64,000 bases of DNA from NCBI RefSeq assembly GCF_902150045.1, contig NZ_CABFVU010000005.1, forward strand, positions 1 through 64,000, given 5' to 3'. The position numbers and the translations under genes were made by a program. Positions 53,577-62,898 of the stretch are shown here, piece by piece; within the stretch, counting starts at the first letter, position 1, and every line of letters begins with the position of its first letter. The notes under the pieces are model-generated. The model ran no database searches. It was not told where the DNA came from and saw only the letters and a program-made list of their open reading frames with translations. Origin of the DNA: Chitinophaga polysaccharea. GTDB taxonomy: Bacteria > Bacteroidota > Bacteroidia > Chitinophagales > Chitinophagaceae.

Positions 53577-53961
53577 TATCTGATATTTATATAAAAGCAA
53601 ATGCCATCAAATATAATCATCAAAAGGAATTATTTATTTATTTTCGGTCTACCTATTCACTCACCAGTTTCCTGTACGTTTCCCCTATAGGCAGGCGCCG
53701 TCTGTTCTCCCAGCATGGATATTGTGTGGCAAAAGCATGGATGCTCCCCGGTTCAGCCATATTTCCCCCGGAGATAAGCCATATCTCCCCCGGAGATAAC
53801 TTATATCTATACGATATGGCCTGTCGTGGCCGCATTATTGCTTTACTTAAGGGTATAATATAAATATAACAGGGCGTTTATTTACGCTTCTCCGTTTTCT
53901 CTTCCCTCCCAATTTTGCAAATTCCATTCACTTATACTATTTTCATGGATCACTACCCGTT
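53577..53961. promoter_or_regulatory. Divergent control region between GH43 and the ECF sigma gene
   Basis: A 385-bp gap with no convincing gene. The main structure is the 22-bp tandem repeat at 53761-53804. The left part next to GH43 is AT-rich. It should hold promoters in both directions; no clear promoter pair could be fixed. Confidence 0.5.
53761..53804. repeat. Two tandem 22-bp units, possible operator
   Basis: Units 53761-53782 and 53783-53804 share TCCCCCGGAGATAA (53764-53777 and 53786-53799) and match at about 18 of 22 positions. A 22-bp period puts both cores on the same face of the DNA helix. They lie about 160 bp upstream of the sigma gene. Confidence 0.6.
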
Positions 53962-54555
53962 ATGATCCACGCTAATGAACAGGAATTGTTGCTCTCCGTT
54001 GCCAACGGAGATGAACGGAGCTTCCAGGTTCTCGTTAAACAATACTGGCCACAGGTATACGGTACGGCGCTGCGCCTCACACGCTCGCCAGAACAGGCTA
54101 AAGACCTCTCACAGGATATTTTCATTAAGTTATGGAACAACCGGGTAAAGCTCCCTGGTGTAGAAAAGGTAGGCACGTTCATTTATGTATGTGCCCGTAA
54201 TCTTATCATGGATCACCTGGAGAAGAAGGTACTGCATACAGATAATATTGAATTCCTGGCCGATCATCTTTCGGAAGCGCCTTTCAGTGATGCCCAGTCC
54301 GGGCTGGAATACAAGGAGCTGGAAAAGATCCTGCTGCTGGCCATTGAGCATCTCCCGGAAAAAGTGAAAACGGTTTTCGTATTGCACCGTTTCAATGGGT
54401 TAAGTCATGTACAGATCTCCCGGAAACTGAATATCTCCGTGGTAAGCTCACAAACCTATATTGTAAGGGCCCTGCGCAGTATCCGGGAGTACCTTGGCCG
54501 GCATTCCGAAAGTGTTTTTGCCCTGCTGTTCCTGGCTTCCAATTATTTTTTATGA
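53962..54555 (+). CDS. ECF RNA polymerase sigma factor
   Basis: A 197-residue sigma-70 of the ECF type. Region 2: D-L-S-Q-D-I-F-I-K-L-W-N-N-R, with the -10 binding helix around F-I-Y-V-C-A-R-N-L-I-M-D-H-L. Region 4: L-P-E-K-V-K-T-V-F-V-L-H-R-F-N-G-L-S-H-V-Q-I-S, a helix-turn-helix. The FecR-like gene is 76 nt downstream, and a SusC with an STN domain follows. This is the Bacteroidota cell-surface signalling layout for glycan-induced expression. Confidence 0.92.
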   Translation: MIHANEQELLLSVANGDERSFQVLVKQYWPQVYGTALRLTRSPEQAKDLSQDIFIKLWNNRVKLPGVEKVGTFIYVCARNLIMDHLEKKVLHTDNIEFLADHLSEAPFSDAQSGLEYKELEKILLLAIEHLPEKVKTVFVLHRFNGLSHVQISRKLNISVVSSQTYIVRALRSIREYLGRHSESVFALLFLASNYFL

Positions 54556-54631
54556 AATTTTCAATTTTACTGTCTTACCCCTGTTTTGTTTTCCGTCCTT
54601 ATAACGGGGAGTATTAAATCTGCATCGGTAT

Positions 54632-55816
54632 ATGTCTGAAGTTACATTTGAGGAATTATTTAAAAGATATATGAGCGGAGCGCTGAACGCGGAAGAGATC
54701 CGCTTGTTCAGGAGTATGGCCCTGCGGCCGGAAAACAAGGCCAGGCTCTCCCAATTGCTGCAGGAAGCCTTTAATGATCCGGACTATGCCGAGCAGGCAG
54801 ATTTTGATGCAGGGGAAATGGCGGAAGAGATCATGATGAAGGCAAAACAAAGCGAGATGATACCGGTGCTGCATCCGGCCAGAAAACCCATTGTTGCCCG
54901 TTCCTGGTTCAAGTATGCGGCGGCAGCTGCTATCTTTTTATTGCTGCTGGCAGTAAGCTGGGAATGGAATACCCGTAAAAGAACAAGAGCTATAACACAG
55001 GAAACACAGTTGAAACCCGGAACAGCACGCCCGGTGCTGATCCTGGGCGATGGCACCCGTATAGCGCTCGACAGTGCCGCTAACGGCGCCATCGCCCAAC
55101 AGGGCTCCGCGCAGGTAATTAAGCTGGCCAACGGGCAGTTGGCTTATAAACAATTTTCACAGAAGAACACCGGCCTGGTATACAATACCATGCAAACACC
55201 TAACGGCTGCCTGTACCAGCTTATTTTACCGGACGGGTCACATGTGTGGCTCAACGCGGCATCTTCCATCCGTTACCCCGCCGCTTTTCCTGATGATAAA
55301 AGAATGGTGGAAGTTTCGGGAGAAGCCTACTTCGATATCGTTAAGGATGATAACAAACCATTCATCGTAACCGCTAAAGGCATGGAGGTACAGGTATTGG
55401 GTACCGCCTTTAATATCATGGCCTATGCCGATGAAGACGCTGTGAAAACCACGCTGGTACAAGGCGCGGTAAAAATAAACGCCGGCAGGGTATTACATCC
55501 CGGTGAACAGGCGGTGCTGGGTACCTCCGGCGAATTAGTGATCAATAAGCCTGCTATGGAAGAAATACTGGGCTGGAAAAACGGGGAGTTTAATTTTAAG
55601 GAGACAAATATCAGCACCATTATGCGACAGGTATCACGCTGGTATGATGTGGAAATAAAATACGAGGGAGATATGTCAGGCATTGAACTGTCGGGCATCG
55701 TAGCCAGAACAGCCACTATATCACAATTACTGAAAGCACTTGAACTGACCAAAATCGTACGTTTTAAGATACAGGGAAGAACTATTACCGTGATGCCTTA
55801 TCATGAGGCCAATTAA
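54632..55816 (+). CDS. FecR-family anti-sigma factor
   Basis: A 394-residue membrane protein: cytoplasmic N-terminal part (1-88), one transmembrane helix (A-A-A-A-A-I-F-L-L-L-L-A-V-S-W), and a periplasmic FecR domain with P-D-G-S-H-V-W-L-N-A-A-S-S-I-R-Y-P and V-S-G-E-A-Y-F-D-I-V. A DUF4974-like C-terminal part (F-N-F-K-E-T-N-I-S-T-I-M-R-Q) follows. It should hold the sigma factor until the SusC STN domain signals substrate. Confidence 0.92.
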   Translation: MSEVTFEELFKRYMSGALNAEEIRLFRSMALRPENKARLSQLLQEAFNDPDYAEQADFDAGEMAEEIMMKAKQSEMIPVLHPARKPIVARSWFKYAAAAAIFLLLLAVSWEWNTRKRTRAITQETQLKPGTARPVLILGDGTRIALDSAANGAIAQQGSAQVIKLANGQLAYKQFSQKNTGLVYNTMQTPNGCLYQLILPDGSHVWLNAASSIRYPAAFPDDKRMVEVSGEAYFDIVKDDNKPFIVTAKGMEVQVLGTAFNIMAYADEDAVKTTLVQGAVKINAGRVLHPGEQAVLGTSGELVINKPAMEEILGWKNGEFNFKETNISTIMRQVSRWYDVEIKYEGDMSGIELSGIVARTATISQLLKALELTKIVRFKIQGRTITVMPYHEAN

Positions 55817-55988
55817 ATCAACCTTTTAAATGTATTTGTCATGACCTGATCGCTGCACGGATCACACATTGTATGCACATCAGCTGAAAAACCAATCGCC
55901 GAGGGGCCCCGGCATGGAGCGTTGTGTGCATACCCGGTTAAATTTCCACGTTTATGATTGCTAATATTTAAAATCCACGAGTTAAAAT

Positions 55989-58900
55989 ATGAAATTCCTT
56001 GTCACAGGTATTCTCCCGGCTGTAAAAAGATGGCCCGGCAAACCGCTATGGATTATTATGGCCATCCTGCTGCTGCATATAAGCGCCTATGCACAAAATG
56101 TAACTATCTCTGTAAAAAATGTTCCGCTGGAAAAAGTGCTCGCGCTGTTAAAACAACAAACGGGCTATTCTTTTATCTGGCGCGATCAGCCGCCTGCAGC
56201 GCTCAATAAAGTATCGCTGGAATGTAAGGACCAGCCGCTGGAACAGGTGCTGAAATCCTTCCTGGGCAATCTTTCCCTGCAGTATGAAATAACGGATAAA
56301 ATAGTGGTGATCACTAAAAAGACAGCACCGGTTCCGGCAGGAAAGGAGTTAAACAGGATCGCCGTATCCGGTAAAGTAGCCGATGAAAAAGGATACCCGT
56401 TGCCGGGAGTAAGCATCCGCGTAAAAGGTACTACGCTGGGCGCCACTACAGACAACCAGGGCAATTTTTCACTGGCCGTGCCGGATAACAACGCCGTTTT
56501 GGTATGCTCCTATGTTGGATTCGAGCCAAAAGAAGTAAACGTTAACGGCCAATCTTCCCTTAACATCGTACTAAAGGTACAGAGCTCCTCGCTGAACGAC
56601 CTGGTAGTGGTTGGCTATGGCACCCAGCAAAAAAAGAACCTCACTTCTTCAGTAAGCTCCATCAAAGGCAGTGAGCTTACCGGTGTGGCGGTAACCAGCC
56701 TGGACGCAGCCTTACAGGGAAAAGCGGCAGGCATCCAGGTAGTGCAGAACTCCGGCGCCCCCGGCGATGAAACGTATATCCGTATCCGTGGTAACGGGTC
56801 GCTGTTCGGCGAAAACCGCCCCCTGTACGTGATAGATGGTGTGCCTATGAGCAACCTTCCTGCAGCACAATACGGCGTTTCCGGCGACGGGCAAAGAATA
56901 GCCACTACCAATAACATCAACCCCAACGATATACAATCAGTGGAGATTCTGAAAGATGCCGCTGCTACCGCCATCTATGGCTCCAGGGGCGCTAACGGTG
57001 TTATCCTCATCACGACTAAAAGAGGTGCGGAGGGTAAGTCGCGCTTTAATTTTAACATGTATACCGGCGTGGCTGATATCCCCAAACGGCTGCCATTACT
57101 AAACGGGGAACAGTTCGTGGAGCTGTTCAAAGAATCCCGCGTGAATGCCGGCTTACCGGTAGATTCTGCGGTAGTGGTTACCGGCCGTAATACCGACTGG
57201 CAGGATGCTATTTTCAGATCAGCCCCGGTATCTAACTATAATCTGTCTATCTCCGGGGGAACAGGCAAAACATCGCACTACGTATCGCTGGGTTACTTTG
57301 ATCAGACAGGGACTATCGTCGGACTGCAGCATTACAAACGTTTTAACGGGCGGGTGAACTTCGACTTTGCCGCTACCGACAAGCTGAAGATCGGCGTAAA
57401 CGTAACAGGGGTAAGGTCTACCAACAACCGTATGGACAACAGCTTCTCCGGGCAATCTGTACTGGCGCTTGCCCTGATAGAAAATCCCAATGATCCCATC
57501 TATAATCCCAACGGAACATATTACACCGATAGGAACCGCCGCTGGACAAACCCCGTGATGATCGCTAATAATTTAAGGTTCCAGTCGATCGTAAACAGTT
57601 ACATCGGCAATATTTATGGCGAATACAGCATACTACCCGGCCTGAAATTTAAAACCAGTTTTGGCTTTGATAACCAGCAGGTAACAGACGACCGATACCA
57701 GTCGAAACTGGTGAACAACGGCTCTGCGGCCAGCGGTTTTGTATCAGTGTTCACACAATTCTTATGGGTGAATGAAAATACCTTATCCTATACACCCATG
57801 CTGAAAGGCCGGCACAAGTTAACCGCTTTGCTCGGGCAGAGCGCACAGGAAGCGAATGTAAGAAGGATCAGCGTTTCGGGTAACACCAATTCAACCGATA
57901 TCATACAGTCGGTAACCGGTTTTACCTCGCTCTCGGCGCCGCTGGACTACCGCTCGCAATGGGGGCTGGTATCTTATTTCGGCCGGGTGAGCTATAACTA
58001 CGACGACCGTTACCTGCTGGAAGGCGTAGTACGCACAGATGGTTCTTCCCGTTTCGGTAAAAACAGGCGCTATGGTTTCTTTCCTTCCGTGGCTGCAGGC
58101 TGGCGGGTTACCAACGAAGCTTTTATGAAACAACAGCGTTTTATTAATGAGCTGAAACTTCGTGTAAGCATCGGCGTTACAGGTAACAATGAAGGGCTGG
58201 GGAGCGACTTCCCCGCACTCGCTACCTATTCTACCGGTTACAACTATGGCGCCGAAGCCGGCATTGCTGCCACCTCTTTATCCAATGTGGATTTAAGCTG
58301 GGAAGCGACCACCGCTACCAACCTCGGGCTGGACCTGAGTTTCTGGAATAACAGGATCAGCGTTACGGTAGATGCCTACCGTAAACTGACCAACCGTTTG
58401 ATCTTTAAACTGGATCTTCCCTATACCTCCGGCTTTGCACGTACCAATGGCGCCAACATCGGGCAGATGGTAAATAAAGGACTGGAGATAGGAATCAACA
58501 CCGATAATATCCGCGGTAAGTTCACCTGGAACACCAACTTCAATCTGTATTTCAACAGGAATAAAATTACCAGCCTGCCTGAAACCGTGGCCGGCGACCC
58601 TTCCAGCTCCGACTTCACAGAAAGCCTGCCAGGATCATTCGGCACCACATTGCCTACCAGTATTTTTCGTGTAGGCGAATCCGTTGGCTCTTTCTTTGGC
58701 TACCGTAGCAAAGGAGTAGATCCGAAAACCGGGAACATGGTGTATGATGATATTAATAACGATGGCAGGATAACGGCAGCCGACCGCGTGATCCTGGGCA
58801 ATGCGTTGCCGGATTACACCGGTGGCATCACCAATACCTTTGGCTATAAGGGAATAGACCTGAGCTTTTTCCTGTACTGGTCGTATGGCAACGAGGTATA

Positions 58901-59324
58901 TAACCAAACACGCAGCATGCTGGAGCGTATGAGCGGCTATAATAACGGCGACGCACGTACGCTGAACCGATGGACCCCGCAAAATCCCAACACGGATGTA
59001 CCCAAGGCCGTATTCAATGATCCTGTTACGCCCAACAGTTTGACCAATGGAGAGGTATCGCACCGTTTCGTGGAAGACGGCTCCTTTATCAGGTTGAAGA
59101 ATATTACGCTGGGATACACTTTTAAGCCCGACCTGCTGAAGAAGGTAAGGATCAGCAGCGCCAGGGTATACGCCAGCGCGCAGAACCTTTTCATTATCAC
59201 CGGCTATTCCGGCCTGGACCCTGAATCGCAGAACCAGTCGGTGAAGAACTCACAGCTGGGGATCGATTGGGCGGTACAGCCGCAGGCGCGTACCTTCCTG
59301 CTTGGATTAAATGTGAACTTTTAA
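55989..59324 (+). CDS. SusC-family outer-membrane protein with STN signalling domain
   Basis: An 1111-residue TonB-linked barrel. After the signal (ending A-Y-A-Q-N) comes an STN domain (V-T-I-S-V-K-N-V-P-L-E-K-V-L-A-L-L-K-Q), which contacts the FecR protein, then a beta-sandwich (V-A-D-E-K-G-Y-P-L-P-G-V-S-I-R-V-K-G), the plug with V-V-G-Y-G-T-Q-Q-K-K, and Y-G-S-R-G-A-N-G-V-I-L. The barrel ends L-G-L-N-V-N-F. It is the only SusC in the window with an STN domain, consistent with its sigma/FecR neighbours. Confidence 0.94.
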   Translation: MKFLVTGILPAVKRWPGKPLWIIMAILLLHISAYAQNVTISVKNVPLEKVLALLKQQTGYSFIWRDQPPAALNKVSLECKDQPLEQVLKSFLGNLSLQYEITDKIVVITKKTAPVPAGKELNRIAVSGKVADEKGYPLPGVSIRVKGTTLGATTDNQGNFSLAVPDNNAVLVCSYVGFEPKEVNVNGQSSLNIVLKVQSSSLNDLVVVGYGTQQKKNLTSSVSSIKGSELTGVAVTSLDAALQGKAAGIQVVQNSGAPGDETYIRIRGNGSLFGENRPLYVIDGVPMSNLPAAQYGVSGDGQRIATTNNINPNDIQSVEILKDAAATAIYGSRGANGVILITTKRGAEGKSRFNFNMYTGVADIPKRLPLLNGEQFVELFKESRVNAGLPVDSAVVVTGRNTDWQDAIFRSAPVSNYNLSISGGTGKTSHYVSLGYFDQTGTIVGLQHYKRFNGRVNFDFAATDKLKIGVNVTGVRSTNNRMDNSFSGQSVLALALIENPNDPIYNPNGTYYTDRNRRWTNPVMIANNLRFQSIVNSYIGNIYGEYSILPGLKFKTSFGFDNQQVTDDRYQSKLVNNGSAASGFVSVFTQFLWVNENTLSYTPMLKGRHKLTALLGQSAQEANVRRISVSGNTNSTDIIQSVTGFTSLSAPLDYRSQWGLVSYFGRVSYNYDDRYLLEGVVRTDGSSRFGKNRRYGFFPSVAAGWRVTNEAFMKQQRFINELKLRVSIGVTGNNEGLGSDFPALATYSTGYNYGAEAGIAATSLSNVDLSWEATTATNLGLDLSFWNNRISVTVDAYRKLTNRLIFKLDLPYTSGFARTNGANIGQMVNKGLEIGINTDNIRGKFTWNTNFNLYFNRNKITSLPETVAGDPSSSDFTESLPGSFGTTLPTSIFRVGESVGSFFGYRSKGVDPKTGNMVYDDINNDGRITAADRVILGNALPDYTGGITNTFGYKGIDLSFFLYWSYGNEVYNQTRSMLERMSGYNNGDARTLNRWTPQNPNTDVPKAVFNDPVTPNSLTNGEVSHRFVEDGSFIRLKNITLGYTFKPDLLKKVRISSARVYASAQNLFIITGYSGLDPESQNQSVKNSQLGIDWAVQPQARTFLLGLNVNF

Positions 59325-59335
59325 AAGCAGCCACT

Positions 59336-60724
59336 ATGAAAAAATTACGACTCATATATCTTCTCATTGTATTGGCTTCCTGTACAAAAGTGCTGGACCA
59401 GGTACCTGAGTACACTATTGCAGATGAAAATTTCTGGCAAACCGCCAACGATGCGGAAAGCGCTGCAGTAGGCATTTACCCCGCCATACAAAGTATGGCC
59501 ATGCAGTTCCCCGTAGCTTTCGACGCTGCGTCTGATGCTACTACGGCCTTACTGATCAATTACAGTCCTTTTACTAATCACGGTATCCCGGTAGATAACC
59601 CTCTTGTGGCCAGCTACTGGCAGAATAATTACACGGGTATTGGTCGCGCTAACGATTTGCTGAAACATGTGCCCGGTATGAAAGACAGCCTGTTTGTAGC
59701 CGGAAGGAAACAGCAGCTGCTGGGAGAAGCCTACTTCCTGCGGGCATATTTTTATTTTAACCTGGTAAAGGCATACGGTCCTGTACCGCTGGTGCTGGAA
59801 CCTTATACTTCTTTCAATGCTGATTTTACGGTGCCGCGCTCATCGGTTGACAGTGTTTTCGGGCAGATCATTTCGGATCTGAAACAGGCCGAAGCCATGT
59901 TGCCGGCTACCTTCGCGGCTGCTTCATCCACCCGTGGAAGGGCCAGCCAGGGTGGGGCCAAAGCGTTACTGGCAAAGGCTTACCTGAGTATAAAGAATTA
60001 TGACTCTGCAGCCGCCAAAGCCCTTGAGGTAATGAACAGCCCCGTATACACACTGGTAAGCGGTAGCACCGCCTACAGTAATATGTTTTCTCCCAGTGGT
60101 AAAAACGGCACCGAAGCGATATTTGAAATACAGTTCATCAGCTCCTCTTCGCAGGCCAATGGACTGTTTAGTTTATACGTGCCCGTGAATGGTATTCCCG
60201 CAGGTATACAACCGGGTAGTTACCAGATAACGCCCACCGCAAAGATCATTAACGCCTATGAAACCGGCGATATCCGGAAGAATGCCGCCCTGGGGCTCAC
60301 CACTTCTGATCCTGCGCTGCCCTATGTAAATAAATATACCCGCTTAACCAGCGGCACAGAGCCTGATATTATTGCGTTGCGGCTGGCAGATATTATCCTC
60401 GTAAGAGCAGAAGCGCTGAACAACCTGGGGAAAACAGCCGGGGCTATTGAAGCGTTGAACATCATACGCCGCAGGGCTTTCGCGGAGCCATTGACCACAC
60501 CGGGCATGCACGATTTTCCTTATGGCGGTGAAACAGATCTTGCCCTGGCAATAGAAAATGAACGCTTCAAGGAACTGGCTTTTGAAGGGCACCGCTTTTA
60601 TGACCTGGTGCGCACCGGCAGGGCAGAAGCCGTATTAGGCATTACGGCCAACCAAACGTTGTGGCCCGTTCCTTTGAGGGAAATAGGCCGTAACCCTCGA
60701 CTGGTACAGAATAACGGATACTAA
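59336..60724 (+). CDS. RagB/SusD-family lipoprotein
   Basis: A 462-residue lipoprotein; I start it at the ATG at 59336 because it gives M-K-K-L-R-L-I-Y-L-L-I-V-L-A-S-C, a signal with lipobox Cys. Family signs are G-E-A-Y-F-L-R-A-Y-F-Y-F-N-L-V-K-A-Y and E-L-A-F-E-G-H-R-F-Y-D-L-V-R near the C-terminus. It partners the SusC ending 11 nt upstream. Confidence 0.93.
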   Translation: MKKLRLIYLLIVLASCTKVLDQVPEYTIADENFWQTANDAESAAVGIYPAIQSMAMQFPVAFDAASDATTALLINYSPFTNHGIPVDNPLVASYWQNNYTGIGRANDLLKHVPGMKDSLFVAGRKQQLLGEAYFLRAYFYFNLVKAYGPVPLVLEPYTSFNADFTVPRSSVDSVFGQIISDLKQAEAMLPATFAAASSTRGRASQGGAKALLAKAYLSIKNYDSAAAKALEVMNSPVYTLVSGSTAYSNMFSPSGKNGTEAIFEIQFISSSSQANGLFSLYVPVNGIPAGIQPGSYQITPTAKIINAYETGDIRKNAALGLTTSDPALPYVNKYTRLTSGTEPDIIALRLADIILVRAEALNNLGKTAGAIEALNIIRRRAFAEPLTTPGMHDFPYGGETDLALAIENERFKELAFEGHRFYDLVRTGRAEAVLGITANQTLWPVPLREIGRNPRLVQNNGY

Positions 60725-60741
60725 CATCTAAATTGATAAAG

Positions 60742-62895
60742 ATGAAACATATTATCTCCACGTTATGGCTGTTGTTAACAGCCGGTTTCAGCTATGCACA
60801 GTATACCACTACCTGGGTGGGTAATACTTTTTCTGATGTTACCCACTATGTAGGCAATTGCGCCCGCTCTATGTGGGTATCGCCGGAGGAAGTAGTATAT
60901 ACAGCGTCGTTATGGGATGAAAAAGGCCGCAATATAGGTATCTATCAGAACGGAGCTACCATTGGAGGCATGGGCGGTACCAAAGAATCGCAGGGCAGCG
61001 CTATAGGCGGCAATGCCACCTATATATTCACCGCACAGCAGGCCCCTAACAGTGGTAAAATAGGCCGTTACAACCGCAGCACCAAACTGCGCGACCTGTT
61101 GTTTACCGCCAGTACAGGCACGGGCGATGCCATTACAGGCATTGCTGTTTCGGCGGGCCGCGTGTTTGTAAGCGACTCCAGCGGCAACCGGGTGGCAGTA
61201 TTCACCACCGGCGGCGTTCTGATAAGGCAATGGGCGGTTACCTCGCCCGGCCCCATTGCCATCGATAGCTCCGGCGCGGTATGGGTAGTGCAGCTGGGCA
61301 GTGGCAACATCCGCCGGTTCGACTCCACCGGCGTAGCCGGCATCGTGTTGAATGTGGGCACAACATCCCGCCTTTCTGCGTTGTATGCCGACAGCGCCCG
61401 GGGACAACTACTGGTGGGCGACCAGGGACCGGATATGAATATCAAAATTTATACAAACCTAACGGGAACGCCTGTACTGAGCAGCACCTTCGGCGCGTCA
61501 GGCGGTTATCTCAATGAAACCGGCGGTATCCGCGGCGCCACGGGCGACAAGCGTTTCACAAGGGTGGTAGGTATTGGACGCGACGCTTCCGGAAAACTAT
61601 ATGTACTGAATAATCCATGGGGAGGTACCTGGGACCTGGGCCGCAACGGCGCTACCGATATTCATTGCTACAGCACCGGCGGCGCCCTGATGTGGACCCT
61701 GCAGGCGCTTAACTTTGAAGGCTGCGCCGCCGCAGATGCCGGCACAGATGGCGAATTACTTTACAGCGGCAATATCATTTACTCCTATACCGGTACCGAT
61801 GGAGGCGCTTATGTGGCCAACACCGTTGACCCATACCGTTACCCCTGGGATGCGCGCATCCAGATGAGCGACCGCGCGCGGGGCCAACATTTCGGGCACC
61901 TCGCCAATGTAGGAGGGCACCGTATCCTGGTAGCCAATAACCAGAACGCAGATGTTTTCTATACCTACTATTTCAATCCTGCTACAGACGGATATATTGC
62001 TATTCCCGGCGATACGATCACGAAAGTAAGGAACGGGTTTTGCCTGGATTCCCTGGGAGATATCTGGATCTCACAGGATAAAACAAATGCCATCCAGCAT
62101 TACCCGCTTACAGGATTTGCGGCAAACGGAAAACCCATCTGGGGACCAGTGATCTCAACACCTACGCCTGCTTCCATTGCGCGGCTGAACCAGCTGCAAT
62201 ACATCCCTGCCAGTGATGTAATGGTACTGGCCGGCGGCAGCACCGACTGGACGCTGATCGGTAACCGCATAGAAGTATATCATGGCTGGCTGGCCGGAAA
62301 TCGTACCCCCGATACCGTTATTACGCTCAGCAGGGCCCAGGCAAAGTCGATGTCGGCTGCGGGCAATTATCTTTTTGTGGGTTATTATGCTATTCCTGAT
62401 ATCGATGTATTTGACCTTAGCACCGGCGCACTGGTACTTACCATGAACAGCAGCAATCCTAATGTATACGTGGGCAATGACGTGGACTCGCAGTATGGGA
62501 TCAAAGCCTATCACCGGTCCACCGGCGAATACATGATCACCAAAGACGATTACAACGCCAACAAGATAGTATTGTACCTGTGGACACCGCCAGCCGCAGC
62601 AGCAGATTCAGGCGGCTTTGCGGCCGGAAAACTGTTGGCCGCTACGTCCGGGTTAAGCGTATATCCGAACCCGGTAGTGAGCACTTTGAACATCAACATC
62701 AAACTGGCAAAGCCCACAGCATGTATGATCACCATTTATGACCTCTCCGGGAAAGTAGTGAAAACGACCGCAGCAAAAAGCAACGGGCCATGGAACATAG
62801 ATGTGAGCAGCCTGCCGCAAAGCGCCTATATACTGGCGATCACAGATGCGGGTAATGGCCGGATGATAGGCCAGCGTAAGTTTATAAAACAATAA
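60742..62895 (+). CDS. T9SS-sorted exported protein with propeller-like repeats
   Basis: A 717-residue secreted protein: signal M-K-H-I-I-S-T-L-W-L-L-L-T-A-G-F-S, then repeated beta segments with Gly/Asp turns (for example G-V-F-V/A-V-W-V strands and D-S-S-G-N-R), suggesting an NHL-type propeller. The C-terminus is a type IX secretion sorting domain (S-V-Y-P-N-P-V, then I-T-I-Y-D-L-S-G-K-V-V). It is the third gene after SusC/SusD and probably binds or acts on the same glycan outside the cell. No catalytic motif was recognised. Confidence 0.8.
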   Translation: MKHIISTLWLLLTAGFSYAQYTTTWVGNTFSDVTHYVGNCARSMWVSPEEVVYTASLWDEKGRNIGIYQNGATIGGMGGTKESQGSAIGGNATYIFTAQQAPNSGKIGRYNRSTKLRDLLFTASTGTGDAITGIAVSAGRVFVSDSSGNRVAVFTTGGVLIRQWAVTSPGPIAIDSSGAVWVVQLGSGNIRRFDSTGVAGIVLNVGTTSRLSALYADSARGQLLVGDQGPDMNIKIYTNLTGTPVLSSTFGASGGYLNETGGIRGATGDKRFTRVVGIGRDASGKLYVLNNPWGGTWDLGRNGATDIHCYSTGGALMWTLQALNFEGCAAADAGTDGELLYSGNIIYSYTGTDGGAYVANTVDPYRYPWDARIQMSDRARGQHFGHLANVGGHRILVANNQNADVFYTYYFNPATDGYIAIPGDTITKVRNGFCLDSLGDIWISQDKTNAIQHYPLTGFAANGKPIWGPVISTPTPASIARLNQLQYIPASDVMVLAGGSTDWTLIGNRIEVYHGWLAGNRTPDTVITLSRAQAKSMSAAGNYLFVGYYAIPDIDVFDLSTGALVLTMNSSNPNVYVGNDVDSQYGIKAYHRSTGEYMITKDDYNANKIVLYLWTPPAAAADSGGFAAGKLLAATSGLSVYPNPVVSTLNINIKLAKPTACMITIYDLSGKVVKTTAAKSNGPWNIDVSSLPQSAYILAITDAGNGRMIGQRKFIKQ

Positions 62896-62898
62896 CAG

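Noticed and set aside
53761..53804. CRISPR-like repeats
   Set aside because: Only two adjacent units with no spacers and no cas genes.
53653..53835. Minus-strand 60-residue frame
   Set aside because: It overlaps the tandem repeat and has no start signal or known motif; coding is unlikely.
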